DNA from: Anaeramoeba flamelloides
Lineage: Eukaryota > Metamonada > Anaeramoebidae
Direction: 5' to 3'
Length of the DNA stretch: 64,000 bases
NCBI GenBank assembly: GCA_027625915.1
Contig: JANTQA010000063.1
Span: 1,426,001-1,490,000, forward strand
Shown here one piece after another: positions 1-10,606 of this stretch. The first letter of the stretch is position 1, and each line of letters opens with the position of its first letter. The position numbers were made by a program, and so were the translations under genes. The notes beneath the pieces were generated by a model. The model made no database searches. It worked only from the letters and a program-made list of their open reading frames with translations, and was not told where the DNA came from.

Positions 1-164
1 TTAAAATAATAATGAATAACATTATTTAAAATATTTCAAGAATTTATTAAGAATTCATAATCCAAGATATGTATATGTATATATATATTTATATATATTT
101 ATATATATATATCGGTAGATCGATAAATAAAGTTAAAAAAATTCAAAATATATCAGAATATTTT

Positions 165-3100
165 TTAAAATCCAGAGTATACAACTTCTTTTGCCTGTGG
201 TTTCGGAACCAAATCTCTCTTTTCTTCAAGCTTTGAAAAATCAGAATAATATTCTATCTTATCTGGTCTTTTAAATTTTTTTCTTTCTTGTATTTTTCTA
301 TATCTGATTATTCCAGCAACAACTACCAATACAATAAAGCCAATTGTTGAAAATAAAATTAAAAAAAATTCAACAGATAACGCACATGACTTTTAAGGAA
401 TAAAATTATTATAGTTATTATTTATTGATTTTGTTATTTATAAAAAGATTTATGATATCCAAAATAATATTAATAATTAATTATAAATATAAATATGGGT
501 ATTAGTTTTTGAAATAATTTGTATAAATTTAATATATAAAAGAATTAGAAATAACAAGATTTTAAATATTTGTTTGAAAAAACGATCTTGCTTTAAGCGA
601 GTGATTATTGTTTTCCTAAAAATATTTGAAGTGTAGAAAAATTAAAGTAACAAACAAATCTCTTAATATCTTTTTTAGAGCGGTGTTAACAACATCAAAA
701 CAAATATAAATCAATTATTTGAAAATATATTTTTTTTAAATTACTGTTAAATAGATTCAATGGAAATTTTTGGGCACTTCAATAAAGATTTGATTATCAT
801 AAAAATGCAATTAAATCATCAGTTGTTACTCTCTTAAAAAAAGAAAAAATAATAAAGCAATAATAATTTCCACAGAAAGATGGAAAGATTGAAATGCCAT
901 CATCTATTCACTAAAATAGTCAGAAATAAGGCAATTTCCTTCTTGATAATTCAACCCCAATTCAAAATTTTTAACACACCAAAATTCAATTTTTGAAAAA
1001 AAAATATTCTTAAATTATTCTAGAAGAAATACCAACTTAGAGACATTGATTAATTGAATTTTTTTAACAATTATCCTTAACGCAATACTCACAAAACATA
1101 AATAAATAATTAACAATAAAAATAAATCAAGGGTGTGTTAAAAATTTTGGAGATGGACTAACAAAAAAATGTATTCGATTTATTGTTAAGGGTTAGATGT
1201 TAAAAAACCTCGTCTAATCTGTTAAAGAGAGAATTTTGAAGAGACAAAATTTGAGAGTTCTGATTCAAAGGGTATCTAACAGATACAGTCATCAGAAGTA
1301 TTTGAATCTTAATTTAGTTTTCTGAGAAAAAAAAACTGTATTGGTAAATTTGTTTTAAATTTCATTAACAATTATTGATCGATCGAATGGTTAGATATCA
1401 TCAACTAATTTTATTTGAGTTCTTATATTTATAAAAACTCAACTGTAACAAAAGATCAATATTTCGAAAAGATTTTTGTGATCTAATCTAAACTCTATTG
1501 AACTGGAAAATACAAAATAATAACAAAAAACTAAAAGATCAAAAAAATGATTTTCATATATTTTTGAAAAATCAAAATTAATTTCGAATTTGAATGAAAT
1601 TGTATTATTTTTGTGATTCTTTGAACTGTTTTAGCTAAATTAAAATGTTGGAATTTTAATTTTATAATAAACTTTGTTTCTGTCAAAGGTGCACAATTTT
1701 TGTTTTCAAATATCAATTATTTTATATAATCGACCTTTTAAGAACCAAGAATTAGTTGAATAGTAAACATCAAAGAATAGTTGATATCGGTCTGGAATAA
1801 AACTAATTAGTCTATTAAATTTTCTTAAAAATAGAAAAACCCAAATTCTTAATGAAATCACTATTGAGAAAAGCAATAAGGTTCATTTTGATTTCCTATT
1901 GAAGATCCAAATAAAATCCCAATAGAAATCAATATCATTTTTCTACAATCATTTCCACTGTTTCTTTAACAGTAGAATAACATGTTTTTACCAAGTGACT
2001 ATCGCTCTTGAAATAAATAATTTTTTTTCAACTGAATTAGGTGTGAAAAAAATCATAAAAAGTAAAATGTGAAAAAATGATTTCAATTTTGAAAATTTCC
2101 AAAAAAATTTTTTTTTCTAATATCGTGTCAAACCTTTTAAGTACATGAAATTCTCTCACCAAAATTGTAATCCCCCCCCACTTATCTAGAAAATGGTTTT
2201 GATAAAAAAAACAAAAGTTTCTGTTCAAAAAATCATTTTGTTAAAGAAAATTTTAATTGGATTTTACAGATGATATTTTTTAAAAAAAAATTACATATCA
2301 AAATTGAGATTGTTTTTAATATGGATGATATCCTTCAAGTATGAGTTATCGAAATTGACCCAAAGAGATAAAATTGTAACTTGATGAAATTTTATTATTT
2401 TTCCATTTTTCCTTTGGATGAATTTTCTTTATATTGGGGAGAAGAGTTGTAAAGGAAGGGAACAAGTGGCTACTTGCTAATACTGAGATACTGAAACAGG
2501 AAAGTATGGGTTACTTGAAAATAAAAAACCAAAAAGCAAAGGCGAAAAACGACCAAAGGTTGAAAGCAAAACCAGATCAAAAAGAAAAAAAGAAATTACA
2601 ACAATTAGACAACAAACTCCAAGTGAACATTCATTACCAATTATCAAATTAAGCTAAATTAATCAAAAGTATCGTACTTGTGGTTTTGGGTGTTCTTAGT
2701 TCAATGGTAGTATTAGGTTTTTTTTTTTTAAATATTTTTTTACCAATTGCTTATTATAAACCCTTTATTAAATTTAATTTTCTTTTTTTTTTTTGTCAAT
2801 TTTTATTATTTTTTTTTTTTTTTGTTTTTCATTTTCACCGATCAAGATAATTTGGGTATTTCTTTTCCTTATGTATTGAATAATCGTTGATATCTATGAT
2901 TTTCTGCTGAAATTTTATAAAAAAAATTAAGTAAAATAACATTTAGAGTGTAATTTACACTCCTTCAATAATAGCAATATTAATTTGATGAAATTTTTTT
3001 ATTTTGATTAAAAATTATACATTTATTATTTATCAAAAAAACTGAAAAAAGAGGTAGGTCTAGTTTTGTACAGTTAGTATATCTATATTTTCTATTATTT

Positions 3101-5606
3101 TATCATATTTAAACGCTATTCATATCAAAATTTATTCCTTTCATTTACCTGGTTAACTTCCCTTGTTTTCTTATTATTGATTTAATAGAAGCAATGCTTC
3201 AAAAAAAAAAAAAAAAAAATTCCCATTGCTGGAAACATTATTAAAATATCAAAGATTTGTGAACACCTAGTTTAATTATTTGAAAATATTTAGAATCCAA
3301 TAATAAGAATTTCAATTATTTTTCCGAAATTTAAGCTTTAAAAAAGAGAAAGTCATAATTATAAATTATGATTTGAAAAAAAGAAAAATAAATTTGAATT
3401 TAGAAAATCGATCGAAATTCAATATTTATTCAAGATTAAAATAAAAGATTAAAACAAGTCAAAATATAAATACAGTTAGTTCCACTTTTAAGACACAAAC
3501 CTTCAAGGAAATTTAAGGTATAAAAAAATTCTCAAATTAAAGCACATTTTTTGGAATTTTTTTTTTTACAAATTATTTTACTAGAATTTAAATTTTGTGA
3601 CTAAATTTAAAAATTTTTCGTGCCTTAAATTTCATTCAAAGTTTGTGTTTTAAAAGTGGAATTTACTGTACTGTACTGTTCCATCTTTAAATTAAACATT
3701 TATTGGTTTAGAAATCTATTGATTTTCTTTTTTTATTAATTCTAATAATTTTTTAGATTTTATTATTTACTTTTTCTCAAAAATTATTTTGTATAAATTT
3801 CTAGTAGAATGGCCAAGTGGAATTATTAATAATCATTTTCAAAAGAACGCGGAGTGGGTTTTAAACTCCCATCTTCTCATGGAAATGAAAAAGCTTAAAA
3901 AAAATCTCTTGAAAAGGAGATAAGTTCCCATTTTAAACTCCACATCTGTTTTATAGTAGTTCAGACTAAAAGTTTTAAAAAATGTTGATAAAATTGATGG
4001 GTTCACTCTGTTTTAGCAGTTTGGGTCACACTTTAGAAAACTTTGTGCACACATTTTTTTGAAACAGCTTTCCAGATGCTTTTTGGAATTGAAACATTCA
4101 TTTTCCAATTAATAAATGAAAATTGTTATTTCAATTTCCCAAATATTATTCTATATTTGAAGCTGAAAAAACCAAAAGATCTTCACAATCAATTTTCCAA
4201 ATGAAAATTTCAAGACGAATTTATTTTGATCTTTATTATCTTAATAATAAAATTGTATTTTTTTTTATTATGAAATTACTGGTATTTGAATTATAAACAG
4301 GAAAAAATTTTCACTTCATTTTACATATTGTTCTTTTTAAATAGACTTCTCAAAAAAGCAAGATTGTAATTTGTGGTATTTTTATTTTGAAAAAGAAAAT
4401 GAAAATGAAGTAAAAATTTTTCCCATTTAAAATTCAAATACCAGTATGGTAAAATTAAGGAAAAATTGAATTATTTCGCTTTATTCTTTCAAATATAGCA
4501 AGTTAATTTGTGTGTATGTTTTTTAAAGCATGTAAAATGGTCGACATTCATTTTACAAATCTTTTTAAATGAGAAAAAAAAAAAATCAAAATAATACTGT
4601 TACTTGAACAGTACATGGGAAAAATGTTTCACCACCTTTTCCCTAATTGTCTTTTCTACAAATAGAGTTTTCAAAGAAATAGATTGTAATTGGAGTGATC
4701 TCTATTTATTTGTTTGGCCTTTTTTTTCACATATTTGGGTGTGGTACATTGGGTGAACTAAGAATCCGAAATGATTGAAAGTCATATTTCGAGAATTGAA
4801 AAAAAAGTAAGGAATCTACGAAATTTTGACCCAATTAAATTTCAAATTCTATTTTTCCTTTTTGTTTGGTTGTTGTTTCCAAAATGAACAAAAAAAAAAA
4901 TTAAGTTTTAAAAATTCAAAACCTTAGTTTTGAGGAAAACATTTCCTAAAAGAGATTTTTTGAGAAACAAAAAGAAAAAAAAAAAAAAAACATTGAAAAG
5001 AAAACTTACACCCATTCCTTTTTGAGACTTTCTAATAAGAGAACATTTAATTGGGTTACTGCAACCAGCAGGGCATTTGTAATTTTTTGGACAGACATTG
5101 TCTCCAGAATTGATTGTTTTGTTACAATATGTGCCTTCATTACAAGAAACACAATCACTATCCTGTTTCGATCCTTTATTATCTGTAGTCTTCCCTTTAC
5201 CACAAGCATTGCACTTCCACGTTGCAGGTTTATTTTGGTAAGATCCCTTGGGGCATTTATCACAAGCCGTCATGGCGATCATTGGCGAATAATGGCCCGA
5301 CGCGCACGCTAAACACCTTGATCCCATTTTAGAATTAAAATATCCTAATTGGCACTCAACACACCCGCTGTGCTCTTGGTTATTTTCAAAACCCTTTTCA
5401 CAAGGAATGCAAATACTTCGATTCGAAGAAGAGTAAAAACCATTTTCACACGTTCTACAGTCCTTTATGTTTGTACAAAATCCTTTCCAACAATTTTGGC
5501 AGTTAACAGGATCTGAAATCGTTCCGATGGGACAAATTGAGCAGCACTTTGAAAGTGGAACTAGAACAAGAACAATAAAAAATAGTATTGAACGGTTATG
5601 GTTCAT
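165..5606 (-). CDS. Cys-rich type I membrane protein (ephrin-receptor/GCC2-GCC3-like repeats), 2 exons
   Basis: Exons 5606..5010 and 389..165 join in phase 0 to give 273 residues. Residues 1-23 form a signal peptide (MNHNRSILFF then a hydrophobic core). Residues about 18-190 hold some 30 cysteines in CxxC-type repeats (CPIGT, CPKGSYQ, CNEGTYC, CPAGC), as in GCC2/GCC3 and TNFR-like ectodomains of protist surface proteins. The second exon supplies one membrane helix (about 207-229, FFLILFSTIGFIVLVVVAG) and a short basic tail ending VVYSGF. The donor is a perfect GTAAGT at 5009; the acceptor AG is at 391-390. The intron is 4620 bp, and I cannot exclude small extra exons inside it. An upstream in-frame ATG at 5669 exists, but the one at 5606 directly precedes the signal peptide. 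Role inferred: cell-surface receptor or adhesion protein; ligand unknown. Confidence 0.75.
955..1157. repeat. About 200-bp fold-back element
   Basis: The left arm reads TTCAAAATTTTTAACACACC. The right arm reads GGTGTGTTAAAAATTTTGGA, nearly its reverse complement, with about 155 bp between them. It lies in the giant intron of the Cys-rich gene and has no coding content. It is probably a MITE-like non-autonomous element; no second full copy was noticed. Confidence 0.45.
1668..2199. mobile_element. TIR element, 520-bp family, copy 1
   Basis: It starts AAACTTTGTTTCTGTCAAAG and ends near TAGAAAATGGTTT. The body is shared with 14393-15099 and 41656-42194, including AAGAACCAAGAATTAGTTGA and GTTTTTACCAAGTGACTATC. 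In copy 2 the ends are clear inverted repeats (GTCAAAGGGG and CCCCTTTGAC). All three copies sit in long introns of different genes. There is no transposase ORF, so it is taken as a non-autonomous DNA transposon. Confidence 0.7.
2434..2760 (+). pseudogene. Coding-like relic, product unknown
   Basis: This patch is less AT-rich than its surroundings. A 72-codon reading stretch from 2434 to 2652 is rich in Lys. The same frame after its stop gives a hydrophobic stretch (KLIKSIVLVVLGVLSSMVVL) that looks like a membrane helix. A second frame reads a basic tail ending SLPIIKLS. Frames switch, so it may be a decayed gene fragment, or unrecognised exons on the strand opposite the surrounding intron. 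I do not recognise a family. Confidence 0.2.
3471..3670. mobile_element. TACAGT palindromic MITE, copy 1
   Basis: The ends are TACAGTTAGTTCCACTTTTA and AAAAGTGGAATTTACTGTA, inverted repeats of about 30 bp. They terminate in TA, the usual Tc1/mariner target. A second, better preserved copy is at 56636-56785, and a possible solo arm lies near 20880. It has no coding capacity. Confidence 0.65.
4277..4446. mobile_element. TACTGG fold-back element, copy 1
   Basis: The left arm TACTGGTATTTGAATT is matched by the right arm AATTCAAATACCAGTA, and pairing extends inward through the AAAATTTTCACTTCATTTT region. It is about 170 bp. Other copies are at 14627-14796, inserted inside another repeat, and 57628-57795. 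It is inferred to be a MITE. Confidence 0.65.
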
Positions 5607-5899
5607 CAGAAATTTCTGGTGTTGGCTTTGCAAATTAGAAATTAAATTTTTAAAAAAGAAATAGTTCATTACTGGGTTTATTAAAAAATGAAAAGAAATT
5701 TTGGGTAATTATATTCTTTACTTTGCTTTTAAGAACTGATTTTTGCTCGACCCTTAGTAAAGAGCAAATAGTCCTATTGTTCAAAGAGTATTTTTTTTAT
5801 TTGTTCTTTTGAGAAATTGAATTTGATTTAAGGTGCAACAAGGAAGGTTTTAAGGTAGAAACTTTATGTTGAAATTTAAGTCATAAAAAAAAGTCTAAA

Positions 5900-6355
5900 T
5901 TAAGGTTTACAATACTTGAAACGGGAAAAAAATATCTTTTGTGGGGTGTGGTGGGGTGTTTTTATGGTTATTATATGATCGATCTTGGACTTGGTATTAA
6001 TTTTTCTTTTTTTCAAAAATGGTATTTTTCGTAATTTATTTTTAACTTACGGAAATCCAAATTTGAAGACTCAAAGACTAATAGGTTTTAAGAAAAGTTA
6101 TAAAAAATTATGATTTTATGGGTTTTAAATTGAAATACTTTAATCCATTTTAGTCAATTAACAAGAAATAAAAAAAAAATAATTATTTACAAGCCCCGAA
6201 TAAAACCTATCCTAAATAAAAATTTCATTTAACTACCATAAATTCTAATTTTTGATTAAATATCTTCGAACTGATTAACCTTAAACCGACCAAATTAGAA
6301 TTAGGTTAAAAAATTCAATTTTTTTTTTTTTTTATTTTGAATGGAGGAAATTAAT
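5900..6355. mobile_element. TTAA fold-back MITE, copy 1 (right end missing)
   Basis: It begins TTAAGGTTTACAATACTTGA, and its left half and centre align with the complete copies at 33751-34309 and 58279-58840. The right arm decays before the terminal TTAA and runs into hairpin array A. It ends 294 bp upstream of the start codon of the Cys-rich gene. Confidence 0.6.
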
Positions 6356-6361
6356 TTCCTC

Positions 6362-6640
6362 TTGCAGCAGTTAGGTTTTCTTGAGTTTTCTGCTAATTTG
6401 GAAATCAATCGATTTTTGTTAGGTTTTTTGAGTTTTTTGAAATAAAGAGAAAATTTATTAAAATTTTCTGTTTATTTCAAAAAGTAAAAAAAACCTAGAA
6501 CACTTCACAAATAAAATAGAAACCTTCAAGAAACCAGCAGTTATATTTTCCATAATTCAAATGTTTTGGGTTAAATCTTTGATTTTACTGTATTCTCTTG
6601 AATTCTGGACAACCTGGGTATTTACTACACTTGACGAAAA
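6362..6640. repeat. Modular hairpin array A
   Basis: It opens GTTAGGTTTTCTTGAG and contains a 51-bp palindrome (about 6434-6485: TTTTTTGAAATAAAGAGAAA and its mirror). It then has a CCTAGAACACTT linker, a second imperfect palindrome ending TTGAATTCTGG, and an ACACTTGACG tail. The same modules recur, in a different order, at 13155-13700, 18565-18815, 26170-26930 and 51205-51580. Confidence 0.65.
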
Positions 6641-6849
6641 GATTGTTTCTTGATATTGTTATTATACCTAATAATTTTTAAATATCACTAACTTTTAGAT
6701 CCATAACTATTGTAAATTAAGTTTTCTTGAAACAGGTTAAGATTTACATGTAGTAATTTTAAATTTTCTACTTCCTTGTAATATTTTCATTATCTTTTTT
6801 TGAAAATTTAAACTTTTTTGAAAATTTTAACTTTTTTGAAATATTTTCA

Positions 6850-7490
6850 AAAACAAGAATTTCTATTTTTTTTTTTTTGAGCTTATATCTTCTTTTAGAT
6901 ATTGAAATTATTATTTGGTCTATTTTTGATTCAGTTTTATAAATTATTATGGGAGAAGATTAATATTAAAATTTTTTATTACTTGTTTATTAGGAAAAAC
7001 AAGAGGAATTAAAAGGCCCACCTTAAATAAATAAAAAAAAAAAATCATAACTTTTTTATTTAGTCAAACATCTATCTAGTTGAAATATCTTTGATTTGGA
7101 TTGAAATTAAATAGACCATAAAATTATTAACTAATATATATATATATATATATTTATAATTGATTTAAACATTTATAAAATTACTCCATTGGTAATTATT
7201 TTTTGGTTAAAAATAATTTTGATTTTTTTGAAGCTATCTTTTACTTTTGTAACGAATTTTTGGTAAATTTTTCTCTTTTTTAAGCCAAATACCTAAATAC
7301 TTTATTTCATATAATTTATTTGATTTTAAAGTTCTCTACATATTTGGGTTCATTCCAAATTCTTGGATAAATTTATAAATTAATAATAACTTTTTATCAA
7401 TTTATGGAATTGGTCCTTTGATTATTTAGATTAAGTCATCGATAAAAATTTGATCACGGTGAACTAAATATTTTATTTTTCCAATTAAAA
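6850..7490 (-). pseudogene. Decayed LINE reverse-transcriptase fragment 1
   Basis: Minus-strand reading in shifting frames gives recognisable non-LTR reverse transcriptase pieces. FIDDL corresponds to the active-site FxDD box, followed by EFGMNPN and then KYLGIWLKKEK. Further along the minus strand KTESKIDQIIISISKR matches KTKSKIDLVRLSIFKR in fragment 2 at 18990-19910. Several stops and frame changes show it is dead. No ends, target duplications or endonuclease domain were seen. Confidence 0.55.
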
Positions 7491-8712
7491 TGTGACTGGT
7501 AATTACAAAAATTAAAATTAAAAGTAAAAGTGAATTGGTTTTATAGTTTTGAGAAACTAAGTAATCAAACTCATTTAATTAACCAAATAAATGAATATTT
7601 AAATAAGTAAGTTATCCCAGCTTACTATATGTATTTAACATTAAAAAAATGAAAATTTTAAAAATTAACAAATTGATCAAGTAAAAAATAAATACAAAAC
7701 ATTTTTATCTTGGTCTTATATATAAATTTTGATACAATTGCTACTTTTCTCTCTTTTTTTTTTAATTCTTTATTGGTAAACTTTTATTTGGGAAATTTTT
7801 GAGAAATAAATTATTTTTTATTTTTTAAGGACGTTTTCATAATGAATTGTAATTATAATTATCATCAAGTTTATACCATTCATATTTAGTCATTAAAAAT
7901 ATGATATCAGTTTAATTCCTTTTCAAAAAAGAAAAAAAATGTATTGGATTCATGTGTTTGATTTGAAAACTATTTATTTTACATTTGATTATATCAAAAA
8001 TAATAATTTAAAATGTTAATTGAAATTTTTTCACAGTATTTTCTCAGATTTGGAATGTTTGTTCTTGTTTTTTGATTTCAATAATTCATTCATTTTCCTT
8101 TAATCTTTGAAAAGGGATATTCTTTTTTTTCTGGCTTATTTTTATAAAAATATTTGAAAAAAGAAATTTTGAAATAATCAAATTTGCAAAAAATGGTTTT
8201 GGTAAAATAATAATAAATAGTAATGGGGCTAGAAATTCAAGGTAAAAAATTGTACCGACTTATTCAAATGAAGAAAAAAAATAAAATAAATCTTCTTAAA
8301 ATATAAATGGAATTTTTTTTTGATACTTGATTTCAATAAGTTTATTTATAAAGTCTATCTTTCTTTTTTGGTCTTCTAAAAGAAAATATTTGTTTCAATA
8401 TGTACACTTCTAGTGTCTCATTTTTTTGGTTTTTTCTTTTGATTAATTTCAAGTCATTCGTATAAACATATTTCTAGATCAAATACATAATTGGATAAAA
8501 ATCAAACATTTAATAAAACAAATATTCGAAAATAATCAAAAGTTTCTACTCTGATTTATGCTGATTATTTTCTTTCTTTTCACAGGCAGAGTAATCAGTA
8601 AATGGTATTTTAATTCGAAAATTTCAATATCTGGCGATAACTAAAAAAATTTATTTCATTACATTCTCTCAATTAACAATTTGAAAAATGGTAAAATGTC
8701 ATAGCTTTCTTA
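7490..8712. repeat. 1.2-kb repeat family, copy 3 (diverged)
   Basis: This region aligns at intervals with 30891-32110 and, in inverted orientation, with 16551-17756. Shared pieces include the stretch with TTGGTCTTCTAAAA, GATTAATTTCAAG, ACATTTCTAGATCAAA and GAATGGTATTTTGATT-like sequence. It has no reading frame of note. The left end is uncertain, and it follows directly on the LINE remnant. Confidence 0.45.
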
Positions 8713-10304
8713 ACCCAAAAGTTTAAACCTTGTGAGAAGGATGCCAAACAACTAAAAAACAGAGTGCCAAATAGATTTCTCTGTAAATAGAAAAAAATTG
8801 GTTTGAACTGCTTTGAATCAAACAATCATATTTTAATCAAGTATAAAATTCGTCATGTAATTTTTTTTTTAAAAAAGTATATTTTTTAGAATAGGTCATT
8901 GTAGAAATGGGAGGTTTTAAATTTTTAAAGTATATTTTGATACGCCCCTTTCTAGAAAATAAGATTTCTTTCATCTTCCAAAGAAAATGATTTTTGAAAA
9001 TTATTTCCTAAATAAGTTGAATTTTGAACTATTCAAAAATGAGGATGAAAAAATGGATAAAACTTTTTGAAGTCATAACGTGTTTCAGAAAATATCATTA
9101 AAAAGAAAGTTTGGTTTTGGTTGTAATCGGTTTTTTACTTTATTTTTACAATTTCAAGCTTTATAAAAAAAAATGAGAATAAAATAACCCCTTTTGACTT
9201 GTTTAGTCCATGCTTCAAATTTAATGACAATGTTTCTCCATCCAAGAAGTGAGATGAATTAAAAGATCAAAGAAAACCAACAATCAACAATCAGAAAATA
9301 TGATATTGGTTTCTTCATTTTCAACCATTATAAAATAAATTCTCGCAGTAATTAAAAGAAATTGAGAACATTTTTTCAGAAAATAGTAGAGAAACTGTTA
9401 GAGTAAATTTTCAACTCAAAAGAGAACATTTATTTTGCAAAAAAAATCCAAAATTTCTAACAAATTTTATTCCGAATTGAAAATTTTTATCAAAATAATC
9501 AAGTTTACCTTTAATTACGATCTAGTCTTCGATATACTCGGAATAATAAATTCGATTTGTAATTCGAAATTGAATAAATATATAACACAGGTTTTATTTG
9601 AGATTAGGATTTTTGTCCTCAAGACAAATAGTTTTCGAAATTCATTTCGGTTAATTTCAAAAAAAAAAAAATGGAATCTTTTCAAAAAAATCACTTCATA
9701 ATAATGAAAATAAAGCATCACAGATCCCAATTCTAAAAGGAAAAATGAAACAAACTGGACTTGTTTTAAATTATTAAACTAGTTCAATTTTGACATTTCT
9801 TAAAACCTTTTTTCGTAAAGCTGAATGAAAATTCTTTTTCTTTTTATTAGTCAACAAATAATAATCTTTTCAAAACCTAAAAGCCCAAAGTCTTTTAAAA
9901 CAGTTATATCAACACTTTGAATTTCTTTTACTAAACAATTCAGAAACTTAAAAGGTACAAAATGAAATTTTTCGCAAAAATTTGAAATTCCAACCTTCAC
10001 GACTCACAAAAAAGAAACTATCATTCAAAAATAATTAAAATTTGAAAGAACTACATTCAAATCGGTAAAATTTTGACAATGGTGTATTAAAAAATCCTGA
10101 TCAAGACAAAATATTAATTCTAAAAGAGTAAAGAATTGGAATCAATTAGGACATTATGATTGAAATCTTTTTTCAATAATCAACTGAAAAAAATTACAAT
10201 TAACGATACGACTTTTATTTTTTACATTTTTTTTTCAATTAATTGCAATTTTCATTACAAAGACTAACTGAATCAAAAAGTGATTAATCGAATCAAAAGT
10301 ACAA
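8713..10304. other. Intergenic, upstream of the CK1-like gene
   Basis: About 8840-9130 resembles 21840-22140, a diverged repeat pair sharing AAGATTTCTTTC and TTGAATTTTGAACT-type segments. Around 9430-9700 is a short unassigned open stretch without recognisable motifs. No promoter motif could be assigned. Confidence 0.35.
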
Positions 10305-10575
10305 ATGGGAAATCAAAAATCAACAAATTTACCATTTTCCTCTTTTATTGATTCAGATCTGCCCACAATCGAGCAACTTGCAAAACAATCATTATTAGTG
10401 AATGGGAAATATAAAATCAAAGAAAAGATCGGCTATGGTTCCTTTGGTAAAATTTATCATTGTATCAGGTTGTCTGACAATATAGTTTTTGCAGTTAAAT
10501 TTGTAAGCAGGTTTTAATTTTGTCCTGGTTTATTTGGTTCCAAATTAAAATAATCCAAGTGAAATCTCCCGAAAA

Positions 10576-10606
<31 letters not shown>

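Larger units (their letters stand above)
390..5009 (-). other. Giant intron (4620 bp) of the Cys-rich gene
   Basis: This is bounded by donor GTAAGT (5009 downward) and acceptor AAAAG (391-390), with phase 0 on both sides. It contains a fold-back at about 955-1157, one copy of the 520-bp TIR family (1668-2199), a coding-like plus-strand patch (2434-2760), a 200-bp TACAGT palindrome (3471-3670) and a 170-bp TACTGG fold-back (4277-4446). I saw no convincing minus-strand exon in it. Confidence 0.6.

Noticed and set aside
9435-9701. 88-codon plus-strand frame upstream of the CK1-like gene
   Set aside because: No motif, no splice partner, and composition as expected for AT-rich non-coding DNA.
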